DNA of 64,000 nt from Carnegiea gigantea (taxonomy: Eukaryota; Streptophyta; Magnoliopsida; Caryophyllales; Cactaceae), in assembly GCA_029747015.1 (NCBI GenBank), contig JAKOGI010000354.1, positions 569,001-633,000 on the forward strand. Direction: 5' to 3'. Below, one piece after another: positions 10,589 through 21,739 of this stretch. How positions within the stretch are numbered: position 1 is the first letter of the stretch; every line of letters starts with the position of its first letter. A program made the position numbers and the translations under genes. The notes beneath the pieces were generated by a model. It was not told the origin of the DNA, made no database searches, and saw nothing but the letters and a program-made list of their open reading frames with translations.

Positions 10589-11873
10589 TGATGTATCTTG
10601 AAGGGAATGAATGAAAACTCAAGCTGGAATTCAAGCACTCACGGTTTGGTAAACTGAATTCTAATTAAGCTTAAGCAAACCCGTGGGATAATCAATGGGG
10701 AATGATAATTCTAACCCTTTGTTTGGATACAAAAACACCACCAAACTCTAGCTTAGGGTCCCTAAACTTTGACTAAGATACACAAACACTACTTAAACAA
10801 AGATTAGGACTTATTGATCACCACCTTAACCGACCAAATTAAGGATAAGCAAGTGAAGTGTTTTGAGTGAACGAAAGCAAAATGCTCTCAATCTGATTCT
10901 TTGATTCAAGTGAGTAATGAAATGCAAATGACCATGAGTTACAACTTTAGTACAAGCCTAGCTAGCACCTAGACAAGCAAGCTAGCTACTACGGTTTCCT
11001 TCCTAAAGAGGAAGCATATTAACTTAAGCAAATCCTTACGGTTAGCACTAAACAGAATACTAACTCACTTAGCTTAATCTAATTACAATCAAAATGAAAA
11101 GGAAAACAAGACAAATGATGTTTACAACCTTAATTTCTCATCATTAAGCCTAACACAATCAGAATGCTAGGAAAAGAAAAAGAGAGCAACCATAAAGTGG
11201 AGTTACTTTTTGGCTAACCAATCCGGGCAATGAGACATCTTCCTCTTCCTTTTGCTAACCAACATTGCAGCTGATGATTGAGTTTATAGACATTTTGAAG
11301 AGTGTGTGAAGCTAACAAGCAAGCATGGAGCAAAGGAGACCCACGGATGAAGGTAAAGTGCCAAGTTGCTGCAAATCGGGTTTTAGGAGCAAATTAAACC
11401 CGGTTTTCTGTCTTCTTTAAACCCAACCAAAAGTGGTCATGATTCTGATTTCAGGCCATAGAGGGAAACCTTATGGTGTGTACAAACCCCCTGCAGAGAA
11501 ATCAAAGTTAAATCATGTTTAAATAGAAGAATTCCACCAAAACAGTTAACCGTGCAGTTTTGAACTAAAAACTGGCAGGTTGGACAAATGTCTTCATCTC
11601 CTAACTTTGATTTTGTATGATTGGAATTTAATGCTTGGGCCTGAAAGTAGACATCATGAGAAATCCAAAAATATAAAAATATCAAACTTAAGCCACAACA
11701 TAGCTTAAGTTATGAGATGAACAAAACCGGGCACATTTTGGCTATACAACCCAGTTACTTCAGTTTAGCTCTTCTCCACAATCTGAGCCATTACTTAAAC
11801 TTTGGAGTTTGTAAAGGACCTTGTTGGACTTGTTGGGCCTTCTTCCTTGTCTTGGTTGGTGGGGACTCCATTA
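10589..11873 (-). repeat. CRM-like element 5' LTR
   Basis: Direct repeat of 4760-6066. On the minus strand it begins at 11873 and ends CATCA at 10589. A small deletion relative to the 3' LTR lies near 11258. The terminal TGATG has become TAATG. Confidence 0.85.
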
Positions 11874-13259
11874 TTGATATTGGTTCAAAAAGGCTTTAGA
11901 AAGGCCCCTGAACAATCCTTAATGTGGGGACCATCCTGACTCCTTGCTTGTGAACCGAGGTTCTAGATTTGGTGGCGATGGTACTGTGATGTGATGGGAT
12001 AAATCTCTTAACCACCCATCATTACTGATGGCCTCTACTAATCAACACGGGAAATAAAAATATAATTATACTAACACATGATCACGTAGTAGGTCAAAAT
12101 GGCTTACTCATATGAAATCATGCAAAAGGTACAAACTTTAGTCCATCAAAAACCTAAAAAATAGAATAACAGTTAGAGCAAGTGGGGAACTACCTAAATA
12201 CTAAATCTTTGGTAATTTAGAATTAAAGAGTCATAAAAGAAAAATAGAGTAGAAGAGTAGTAAAAGATAGATTTTTTGCCCTCAAGATAACCCACCTGAT
12301 TTACCTGGGAACTAAGTAGAATGACACCTTTTTAATCGTTAACCCAATTATCTACCAATGTGCGTAGTATTTCTCTCCTTAGTTTTGATGTTCTCCTCTC
12401 TCCAATATTTTGATGTGTTTTAATGTCTATGTCATTTGATGCTAATTGACTGATGCCAGTTTTTCGATGCTAATTGATTGATGAAAATCTGATGCCTCTA
12501 ACCCCTAGGGGCCCTTATTTATAGTGATTGAGGGGATAGTTCGAATCGGTGTGGGGAAAGGAGACCTAATCCTAATCTCATTAAGGTTAATCTAAACAGA
12601 TTCATTAATTCAGCTAAGATTCTAACTATTTAGTCTCGGTGAATTAATCAGCTTAGAATTTTAGTTAATTAATCATGTTTAGGCAGAAAAGGAATAAGAG
12701 ATACAGAGCCCAATTGGGTTTCCAGCTGGAGGATCTTGTCTGGTTCTTGGAAGCAGGAACCCGGGGCTGGGATGTAGACAACCCAATTTGTTTTGACCAT
12801 AACTTTCACATCCAAACTCCCGTTTTGAGTGATTCTTTTTTTTCCTAAAGGATTATTGAGTCTAGTTTCTAGTAAAACTAATTTCATAATTTTTAGATAA
12901 GTGTGGAACAAGATATAAGTAAAATAGTGAACAGGTGCCATTTTCAGCACGAGTCATAATGTCCAACATATATATTTTCCATCGCTTATTGGGTTTTTAT
13001 GCACAATATGCCACTAGAAAGCTTGTTCAATGAAGAATGCAATGTTGATACCTAGACTTAATAATTTTATACTTCCTAGAGTGGATCTTAACTAAACATC
13101 GAAACATTATAAATTTGGGCCTATTTAGACTTTTTGTGTTCTAGTAGCCTTTTAGACTCAAATTCAAGGATTACTCTACTGGCCCCCCGAGTACAAAAGT
13201 TAGGGTATAATTTTCATCATTGGCCAATCAAAATTAAGATATCATTTTAGGAGTCTACA
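11874..13259 (-). repeat. Element B 3' LTR, second part
   Basis: Resumes B's LTR after the CRM-like insertion; it matches about 27525-28919 throughout, for example CAATCCYTRWTGTGGGGA and ATCAACAYGGGAAAT. No coding content: the 12669-12950 ORF lies inside the LTR and has a counterpart at 28427-28615. Confidence 0.75.
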
Positions 13260-13281
13260 GTTAGCCCCTACTTTGGCCAAG

Positions 13282-14607
13282 TGTTGAGTCCAAAAATATA
13301 ATTTTTTGTAATACCTTTTTCACTTCATTTTGCTTGCAAATAAGTGTTATTTTTGGTACTTTTATACCTTTTCTTTTTTTTTTTTTGGATAGGAAACAAT
13401 GGAAAAATGCAACATTTGGAGATATGAGATTGGATCAGAATTTTCTATAGTCCAATCTTGAGCAGCCCATATCAAATCCTTCCACTCATTCTCCCATGTG
13501 CCTTGCACATGACTAACCCCCTCTCCCTTTAATTCATTCTCTCTCCTCTTAGCCCTTTTCTCTCTCCTCCCAGACACACGAAAAATGCTCACCCCTCACC
13601 TTTTCTCTCTCCTCTCGGCAAAACCAATTAGAGAACCCTCATTTTTTTCGGTCCATCAATCTCCTCACTCACCTCTTTTCTCGCCACCGACCTCCCCCAA
13701 TTCTCAGTCTCGCTTTCAACCTAATAGTAGCACCATCGAACTCGAAGCATCATCACCAGTCTCATCCGAAAGCACCACGCTATCTCCACCATCTTCGGCC
13801 ACCTTCAATCTCCACCTCTTGGCACAGCAAACACCCTCAGAATCGTTAAAGAAATTGCAGTATAGAGAGATTGTAGAGGCCTATCATCTTGTTTTCATCT
13901 TCCAGATTCATCTACATTATACAAATTAGCAATAATTGGTTTGAGGTTGTTGAAATTTGAATAGAAATTTGTAGTTTTGGGTCAAGAACCGGAGCCATTG
14001 TTAGTTGAGTTAGAGCTTCAAATTTGTCACCATAAACTCAATTGCCAAGCCTGTCATTTGCCTTGCTTCTTAGTTGAGTTTGCTATTTCTTTTCATTCCC
14101 CTATTTTTTTCGTTCCTCTATTTGCTGCTTCCTTCACTTACAATTCTTGGGTCTTATTCCTTATTTTATTTTCTAGTGCCCTCTAAGTTTCATTCTAGTG
14201 CCATTTTGATAAGTACCTTCTTATTAGTTCACTTTGTTGGTTATTTCTTTTGTCTGTCACAATAACCCATCTGCAAGTTAATTTATAGGGCGTAAATTTG
14301 GTTATGATTAATTTGTCTTAAGCTTAATGTGGGACGCATAGGTTATGCTCATTGCCTATTGGGCTAAATTCATTTCATTGTTGGTCTTCTTAGTTTGTGT
14401 TTATTTTATTTAGTTTGTTTGATTAGCATTAACATAGTCGTGGATCGTTTTTTTCTTGAGTCCTATTTAGTAAACGAATTATCATTAGTAGCCAATCGAG
14501 CTAAGTTGGAAAATTCAATACGGCCGTCTCAATGGGACGACTTGTATTCACCGGACTACACTATAAATTAGACACCTTGCGCTTGCGGCTACCTTTTTAT
14601 ATCAACA
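13282..14607 (+). repeat. Athila E 5' LTR
   Basis: Direct repeat of 21740-23087 with moderate divergence. The ORFs at 13585 and 13977 lie inside it and are not genes. A pyrimidine-rich stretch is at 13500-13720. Confidence 0.9.
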
Positions 14608-14806
14608 AGTTTTTGGTGCAGTTGCCGGGGATGGTACGTATTCAATTTATAGCTTTTTCGCTTGAGTATTTTTGTTTATATTTGAATCTTTTGCCATGTT
14701 GTAATTCATTTCATTTTTAGTTAAGTAGTTATACTTATATCGCTTTTAGTTGTTTCTTTTATTTCTTGTGTAAAAAAAAAGGTACGATTATGGGTGTGGG
14801 ATTTGC
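14608..14806 (+). other. Athila E primer-binding site and leader
   Basis: TGGTGCAGTTGCCGGGGA at 14614-14631 is complementary to the 3' end of plant tRNA-Asp apart from two positions; this primer is typical of Athila. A leader with an A-run follows to the gag start. Confidence 0.85.
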
Positions 14807-15740
14807 ATGATTGTTTGGGTTAGGGAGCCTAAAAGAAGAAGACTTATTAGGATCAAACCTGAACCTGAATGTAAACTCGAAACAATGCCTGGACAAGAAA
14901 GAATTGAAAATGCCTTGAATGAGATATTTTACCCTCAACGTTCAACCTTACTTTCATGCTTTAATCTACCCAACTTAGGCACTAATGTGAACCTGAAACT
15001 GAAGCCACATTACATTCAGATGCTTCCTAAATTCACTGGACTTGAAAATGCTTATTTATTTTTAAATGAATTCGAAGAAGTATGCAATATGATACATCTT
15101 TATAATGTGAATACTGATGTGGTTAAATTGAGATTCGTTCCTTTCGTTTTAAAAGATAATGCCAAGAGATGGATGTATAGTTTGCCTACTAACTCTATAT
15201 CTAATTGGAATAATTTCGTTAAAGTCTTTTTGCGAAAAATATTTTCCTAATGGCAAAACCGTTAAACGAAGGAATGAAATAAATCAGTTTATTCAGTTTG
15301 ATAAGGAACCTTTTTGGAGATACATAGAAAGATTTAAGAACTTGTTAGCCTAGTGTCTCCATCCTAGTCTTAAGCAGTGGCGTATATGTCAAATTATGTA
15401 TGAGGGTCTGGACCAACAAACTAGAAATATGCTAGAGTCTATATGTCAGGGTGGATTCTTATCTAAGAGTCCTACTGCAGCTTGGGAGTTTTTAGAAAAC
15501 CTAGCCGAAAAGACAATGCAGTGGGAGACCACTAGAGATGACAGCTAGAGTTCTAGAATCTCTAGTGCCTAGGGGGTTATGCATTTAGTGTCTGACTTGA
15601 GCCATATAGAGTCTAGATTTACAGCTTTAGAGAACCAGTTAAAGGGATTGACTATACAGCAACCTTAGGCCTTTTAAAGTGCTACCATTACATGTTCTCA
15701 CTGTCAATCCCCAAACCATACCTTGGGTGCTTGTCCCTTT
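14807..15740 (+). pseudogene. Athila E gag
   Basis: Retrotransposon gag domain: HYIQMLPKFTGLENAYLFLN, FVLKDNAKRWMYSLPTNSIS, then after a frameshift at about 15240 KYFPNGKTVKRRNEINQFIQ and QIMYEGLDQQTRNMLES. A CCHC zinc knuckle CSHCQSPNHTLGACP lies at 15693-15737. Stops at 15350, 15546 and 15666, among others, and the frameshift break it. Confidence 0.8.
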
Positions 15741-16052
15741 TATGCTCACCAACTATCGACTGGAACTAAGCAAATAAACATGGCCTACCAAAGGCTAAGA
15801 AATGACTCTTTTACATTAACCTACAATCCAGGGTGGTGAAATCACCCGAATTTTTCCTGGAGCTAAGGCTAGAACTTAGGAGGTCCTAGCACAGAAGCTG
15901 GAATATTCCCTGGAAACACTTCTATCAAGCACTGCCAAGCACCCAGGCCACCTCCTCCCCCTGTTGCCCACACCCAATCATCTCCTGGCTATAATGAGAT
16001 TAATAAAAGATTTAATAATCTAGAGAGATTACAAAATAGCCTCAAGAAGGTA

Positions 16053-16502
16053 ATGACGACCATGGCAGGACAGTTGTCTCAACTAGTCTCAACCAATAGG
16101 AAAAAAGGAATATTTCCTACTCAAACAGAGCCTAGCCCGAATATAGCTACATCTTCACTGCGCTCACTAGTTCAGGACAATGTGAAAATGGTTAATGCAA
16201 CAACTTCACTTAGGTCAGGACATTTAATTGATCATAACTTAGAAGACCTAGTGGATGTCCCTATTCAGTTCTCTCCATCGCTATCTCCACTACCTCTCCC
16301 TAATAATGATTCTGCTTCTAGGGATGCTACTGATGGCACCCCAATTGATTCTTCCTTTTCCCGACCTACCGATTTAGTTGACCCTAAGGAGACTAAGCAA
16401 GGTGAGTCCAAGAAGGGGGATGATACATCTCAACCTTTGACTATTAAGGTGGTTTATAAACTCACTGCACCCTTCCCGAATAGGTTAAGGAATAAGGACT
16501 AG
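16053..16502 (+). pseudogene. Athila E gag-protease linker
   Basis: Open stretch of 149 codons, Ser/Pro/Thr-rich, with TTSLRSGHLIDHNLEDLVDV and KLTAPFPNRLRNKD, the region between gag and protease in Athila. No enzymatic motif of its own. Between 15740 and 16053 the same linker is interrupted by stops. Confidence 0.6.
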
Positions 16503-16652
16503 ACCCATGTTGATAAGATTAGTAGAGACCTTTTCTCAAGTTAAAATCGGCATTCCCCCTCTAGATGCTATCCAATATATGCCTCCCTATGCCAAATTCC
16601 TGAAAGAGTTGTGCACCACTAAGAGAAGAACTAATGTCCCAAAGAAGGCTTT

Positions 16653-17021
16653 GGTCCTATTTGGTAAATAGTTTTTTGAAGAGCTTTTTGGCCAAAAAGA
16701 GCTTTTTTGACTAAAATTAGCTTTTTGACCAAGTGGAAAAGCTAATTTGGATGTTTGGTGAAGGTGCTTTTTAAAAGAGTTTTTTGGGTCCAACAAGCTA
16801 ATTTGAAAGAGCTAATTCCATGAGCTATTTGAAAGAGCTTTTTGAAGAATTAGCTTTTTGTCTCACAACTTTGTCAGAAACAACTAATTTTATCAAATAG
16901 TTTTTCAACAAATAGCTAATTCAAATAACCAATATAAACAGCTAACTCAAACAGCTAACAGCTAACAGCAAATACAAACAGCGAACAGCTAACAGTTAAC
17001 AACTGTTTGCCAAACAGGACC
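16653..17021. mobile_element. Tourist/Harbinger-like MITE
   Basis: 369 bp with terminal inverted repeats: GGTCCTATTTGGTAAATAG at the left and the complement of GGTCCTGTTTGGCAAACAG at the right, about 18 of 21 matching with the next bases. Flanked by TTT on both sides (16650-16652 and 17022-17024), a 3-bp TSD. Removing it with one TTT restores the Athila frame KKAFLASNVSSII across the junction. The interior repeats AGCTAACAGC-type words and codes for nothing. Confidence 0.82.
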
Positions 17022-17024
17022 TTT

Positions 17025-17480
17025 CTTAGCCTCAAATGTGAGCTCAATTATCTCATGCCAGATCCCTGCCAAGTACAAAGACCCTGGTTGCCCACTATTT
17101 CCATAGTCATTGGGAACCAGATTATCCACAGGGCGTTGTTGGATTTAGGGGCCAGTGTTAATTTGCTTTCATACTCGATGTATAAGAGGCTGGGATTGGG
17201 AGAGTTCAAACCCACTGAACGATTATCCAGTTAGCCGATCACTCCACTAGAGCTCCTAAGGGAATAGTTAAGGATGTTTTCATTAAAGTGGGTGAGATCA
17301 TATATCCTGTGGATTTTGTTATTCTAGAAACCGAGTCTGTTGCTAACTCTAAAACCTAAATACCTGTCATTCTTGGTAAACCTTTCCTTGCTACTTCTAA
17401 TACTTTGATCAATTACAGGAATAGTATGCTAAAGCTGTCTTTTGAAAACATGACCATTGAGTTGAATATTTTTAATCTTT
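17025..17480 (+). pseudogene. Athila E aspartic protease
   Basis: CPTISIVIGNQIIHRALLDL (partly frameshifted) leads to LDLGASVNLLSYSMYKRLG; LDLGAS is the Athila form of the catalytic D-S/T-G motif. It continues after a stop at 17232 as ADHSTRAPKGIVKDVFIKVG and LGKPFLATSNTLI. The N-terminal side of the protease lies left of the MITE (about 16580-16650). Confidence 0.75.
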
Positions 17481-17530
17481 AAAGATAACCTGCTATTTTT
17501 GATGAGTTTGACAGTGTTAATTAGCGTGAT

Positions 17531-18480
17531 GTGTATGCTTGTGATGACTCATGCACTAACGGTTTGATTGAAAATGATATCTATAATGAGATTTATTCCC
17601 TCTCCCTTGATCCTTCTAACTCCCCTTCTTTGATTACACATGCTTCTGATCCCATGTTAGAGTTAAAGTCATTGCCTGATTCCCTTAAGTATGTCTTTTT
17701 GGGTGCTAATGAGACTTTTCCTATGATCATTGCATCTGACCTGATTAAGGACCAAGAGGATAAAGTGTTAAAAGTACTTAGGGAAAACAAAGAGGCTATA
17801 AGATGGACCTTAGGTGACATTAAAGGTATTAACCCCTCCATTGTATAACATAGAATTCATCTTAAGGAAAATGCTAAACCTTATAGAGACCACCAAAGAC
17901 ATCTAAACCCTACCCTACAAGAAGTTGTCAAGAAAGATGTCCTTAAATAATTAGATCATTGGATAATTTACCCCATTTCTAATAGTGAGTGGGTCAGCCA
18001 AACTCAAGTTGTTCCTAAGAAGACCGATATTACCGTGATTAGAAATGACAAGAATGAGTTAGTACCCACTAGAGTTCAGCCTGGATGGCATGTGTGTATT
18101 GACTATAGGGAACTGAATGCAGCCACTAGGAAAGGCCACTTCCCTTTGCCTCTCATGGACTAGAGCTTGAGAGGTTAGCTAGGCATAGTTACTACTGCTT
18201 TTTGGATGGGTATTCTGGCTACATCCAAGTCTACATAGCACCTGAGGACCAAGAGAAGACCATGTTCACATGCCCCTTTGGTACTTTTGCCTTTAGGAGA
18301 ATGCCGTTTGGTCTTTGTAATACTTCTACCAGTTTTCTGCGCTGCATGATTTCTGAATTTTCTGGTATGATTGAGCAATGCATTGAAGTGTTTATAGATG
18401 GTTTTTCTGTGTTTGGTTCTACGTTTCATGACTGTTTGGCCAATCTGACAAGAGTTTTGTAAAGATGTAGGGAAAAGAAT
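17531..18480 (+). pseudogene. Athila E reverse transcriptase
   Basis: Pre-RT block LKSLPDSLKYVFLGANETFP and AIRWTLGDIKGINPSIV; RT blocks VPKKTDITVIRNDKNELVPT, DYRELNAATRKGHFPLPLMD, FLDGYSGYIQVYIAPEDQEK and FGTFAFRRMPFGLCNTSTSF. The catalytic box reads VFIDGFSVFGS, so the second Asp of FMDDF has become Gly. Stops at 17846, 17948 and 18162, among others. Inactive. Confidence 0.85.
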
Positions 18481-19170
18481 TTAACTCTAAATAGGGAAAA
18501 ATGTCATTTTATAGTTAAGAAGGGAATTGTTTCAGGGTATGTAATTTCGTATGATGAGATTGAGGTTGATAAAGCAAAAATTAATTTGATCGCTAATCTT
18601 TCCCCTCCCACTTGTGTGAAAGATATTAGGTCATTTTTACGACATGTAGGATTTTATAGATGATTTATCCAGGATTTCAGTAAAATTACTAAGCCCTTAA
18701 CCAACCTTTTAGCCAAAGATGTGCCTTTTCACTTTTCTAAGGAGTGTTTAAAGGCATTTAATAAGGAAGCCCTAACTTTTGCCCCTATCCTATACCCTGC
18801 AATCTGGGGACAACCCTTTGAGCTGATGTGTAATGCTTCTGATTATGTTGTAGGGGTTACCTTAGGATAACACATGGATAGGAAACCTCATGTTATATAT
18901 TATGTGAGTCATACTTTAAATGAGGCACAGTTGAACTATACAGTGACTGAAAAAGAGTTTTTTTTTAAAAAATTTCGACCTTACCTGATTAGCTCTTATG
19001 TGATTGTACATATTGCCCATGCTGCGCTAAAGCATCTCTTCTCCAAGAAGGATGCAAAACCCAGGCTGCTTAGCTGGATTTTACTTATGCAAGAGTTTAA
19101 TTGTGAGATTCACGATAGAAAAGGTTCTGAGAACCTAGTTGCTGACCATCTATCCCAGATCATTTTGTAA
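18481..19170 (+). pseudogene. Athila E RT thumb and RNase H
   Basis: 18481-18870 carries the thumb/connection (NREKCHFIVKKGIVSGYVIS, FRHVGFYR-like). 18874-19170 carries RNase H: HVIYYVSHTLNEAQLNYTVT, EKEF, and GSENLVADHLSQI. Stop codons at 18661 and 18868 split the frame. Confidence 0.75.
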
Positions 19171-19221
19171 AAAAGGAGTGAGTCCATCATATCTGAGTAC
19201 TTCCCTTACGAGTAGCTACTT

Positions 19222-20423
19222 ATGGTTCAATCTGAACCATGGTATGTTGATATTCTCAACTACTTAGTGACTGGTGAGATACCCCTGGGTTGGAGTAAAC
19301 ATGATAAGGACAAATTCTTTTATATAGTGAATTCTTTCTATTGGGATAATCCTTATTTATTTAAATATTATTCTGATCAGATTTTTAGAAGGTGTATCCC
19401 TGATAATGAGATTAGAAGTGTCCTTTCTTTTTGTCATGACCAAACATGTGGGGGGCATTTTAGTGGGAAGAAAACAGCTACCAAAGTCCTTCAATATGGT
19501 TTGTATTGGCCTACCTTGTTCAAATATGCTCACTTGTACTGTAAAAGCTGCCCTAGGTGTCAACAGTTTAGGAAAGTCGGTAGGAGAGATATGATGCCCC
19601 TTAACCCAATTATTGTTGTTGAGATCTTTGATGTCTAGGGGATTGATTTTATGGGATCATTTCCTTGTTCTTTGGGGAATGAGTATATTCTCCTTGCTGT
19701 AGACTACCTATCTAAGTGTGTTAAGGCTGTGCGAACCAGGACAACTGAGGCTAGAGTCATTGTCAAGTTCCTTAGGGAAAATATTTTTTCCAAGTATGGC
19801 ATGTGAAGGGCTATTATTAGTAACTGGGGTACTCATTTCGATAATGATTCTTTTGATTCATTGTTGGAAAAGTACTCAATCATTCATCGTTTAGCCACCG
19901 CCTATCATCCCCAGACTAGCGGCTAAGCAGAGATTTCTAATAGGCAGATTAAGCAGATTTTAGAAAAGACTGTGAATAGAAACCGTAAAGATTGGGTAGA
20001 TAAGCTCATTGATGCTCTTTGGGCTTATAGGATAGCTTTAAGACCTCTTTAGGTATGTCACCTTTTAGGGTCGTCTTTGGTAAGCCTTGTCATCTTTCTG
20101 TAGAACTTGAGCATCGGGCTATGTGGATTATAAAAACTTTGAACCTTGACTTAGAGGCAGCTGGGGTGGAAAGAAAGTTACAGTTCAGTGAGTTAGAAAA
20201 AATTAGAGCTGAGGCCTATGAAAAGTCTAGGATGCATAAGGAGAGAGCGAAATTATTCCATGATAGGCACATTCACAGGAAAGAGTTCTTCCCAGGTCAG
20301 AAGGTGTTACTTTATGATTCCAGACTTCACCTTTTTTCAGGTAAGTTAAGGTCTCGTTGGATAAGTCCTTTCATTGTTTTTCATGTTTTTCCATATGGTG
20401 CTATAGAGATACAGGACCCATGA
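19222..20423 (+). pseudogene. Athila E integrase
   Basis: Zinc-binding module HDQTCGGHFSGKKTATKVLQ ... CKSCPRCQQ (HHCC) at 19434-19569. Core: [14 protein letters not shown] (first Asp), IISNWGTHFDNDSFDSLLEK (second Asp is Asn), HPQTSG then a stop and [15 protein letters not shown] (Glu present). C-terminal part 20055-20423 has [20 protein letters not shown] and [20 protein letters not shown]. Stops at 19636, 19804 and 19924. Inactive. Confidence 0.85.
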
Positions 20424-21739
20424 GAGGTACACACTTTAAAGTGAATGGACAAAGGTTGAAACCATTTTTGGAGCTACCTGCAGAGGAGAGAGAAGTAGAG
20501 TGTCTGATGCTCTACGAACCTGAGTACAGAGACTGACAATATGGAGATTAGCTTGGATGCATCCATCGTTCAACCTGGTACTATCGCTCCTTTAAATAAA
20601 TCTTATTTTGTATATATTTTCCTTTTATTTTATGTTCTTTTTTTTTAATGCTTCTTATTCTAGTACTTTTACATGCAATAGAGACATTGCAATGTTTAAG
20701 TGTGGGGGTGAGGACCTTTCAATTTCTGGAAAAAAAAAATTTCAAAAATACCAAAAAGATTTTCTTTTCTTTTCTTTTTCTTTCGTCTCTTTTGATTTAT
20801 TTTATTCTGGGGAATGTATACTATTTTGGCTAGATTTACTCCTTGAAAATTGGTATTAGGTTGTATATAGGTGGGAGGTACATGATAAAGAACTTATTTC
20901 TAAGTGTGACATTCTGTATCCCACTTTTAAACTTATTATTTCATTATAACTATGAGTCTAATCCTTACTTTTAAATCACCATTATTGTAGGATATTAGGT
21001 CTCCATAGTTTCCTCTCCCACTTGCCTGTACACAGTTATTTTTGGTTTTACTTTCAGTTGTATTCAAAAAAAGAAAAAGAAAAAAAGTGAGTAGTAAGTT
21101 GGGAAGGACAAGCACCCTTTGATGCATGCGCTGCAGGGTGCCACCCTTTAAGGCAATACTGCTACTGGAAAAACTTGCTTCCTATGATAATGGGTCAATA
21201 AAATAGTTTATGCCTCGTCAAATGGGAATGAGTCGAACTTTGGTTAGCCTAATTAGTAGGGTGATGGTACACTTACACACAGTGCACTAGGATGGATATA
21301 TGGTTATGCTAGTTTTTGGGGTGAAAAGCTGGAGTTAGATATCATTCATGAGGACTTAAAGTCTAGAAGTGTACACCTTGTTTATATATAGGTTAATATC
21401 TTAGTTAATAAGGTGTAAGTTTGGTTGAAATTTTATACTATCTCCCCTTTTATATTTGTGTAAAATTTTATTTTTTTTCCCTTTTCTTTCTTTTTTCTTT
21501 TCTTTCTATTCTATTCTTTTTCCTGATAAAGATTTTGTGGGTATATCTTCTGCAAACACTCACGAGACCTCACTCATCCACTTGGAAAAACGAACGGTTT
21601 AAAGGTCTTATTGTATACGCTAAATGCAACCGTGATTCCTATGACAATGGGTTAGGATTTTCTTTTTTCTTATTTTTCCGTTTCTTTTTGGGTAGTAGTT
21701 GTTTAACTCGAGGACAAGCAAAAATTAAGTGGGGGAATT
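20424..21739 (+). other. Athila E 3' UTR and purine tract
   Basis: No envelope-like ORF. It contains an internal purine run TTTAAGTGTGGGGGTGAGG near 20696-20714, pyrimidine-rich stretches, a block at about 21530-21660 that is conserved in element F, and the terminal purine tract AATTAAGTGGGGGAATT just before the 3' LTR. Confidence 0.75.

Larger units (their letters stand above)
4760..11873 (-). mobile_element. CRM-like Ty3/gypsy (chromovirus) retrotransposon, degenerate
   Basis: Complete outline on the minus strand: 5' LTR 10589-11873, initiator-tRNA-Met primer site, gag, protease/RT, RNase H, integrase, purine tract, 3' LTR 4760-6066. LTR termini are TGATG...CATCA. The TSD TTGAT is perfect (4755-4759 and 11874-11878). 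The integrase frame runs past the purine tract about 97 nt into the 3' LTR, which with the tRNA-Met primer site is characteristic of CRM-clade elements. Coding is broken by several stops and frameshifts. Clade assignment is inference, as I could not build a tree. Confidence 0.75.

Noticed and set aside
13585..14265. Plus ORFs at 13585, 13977 and 14074 as genes
   Set aside because: They lie in the Athila LTR and have decayed counterparts at 22060-22665 in the other LTR.
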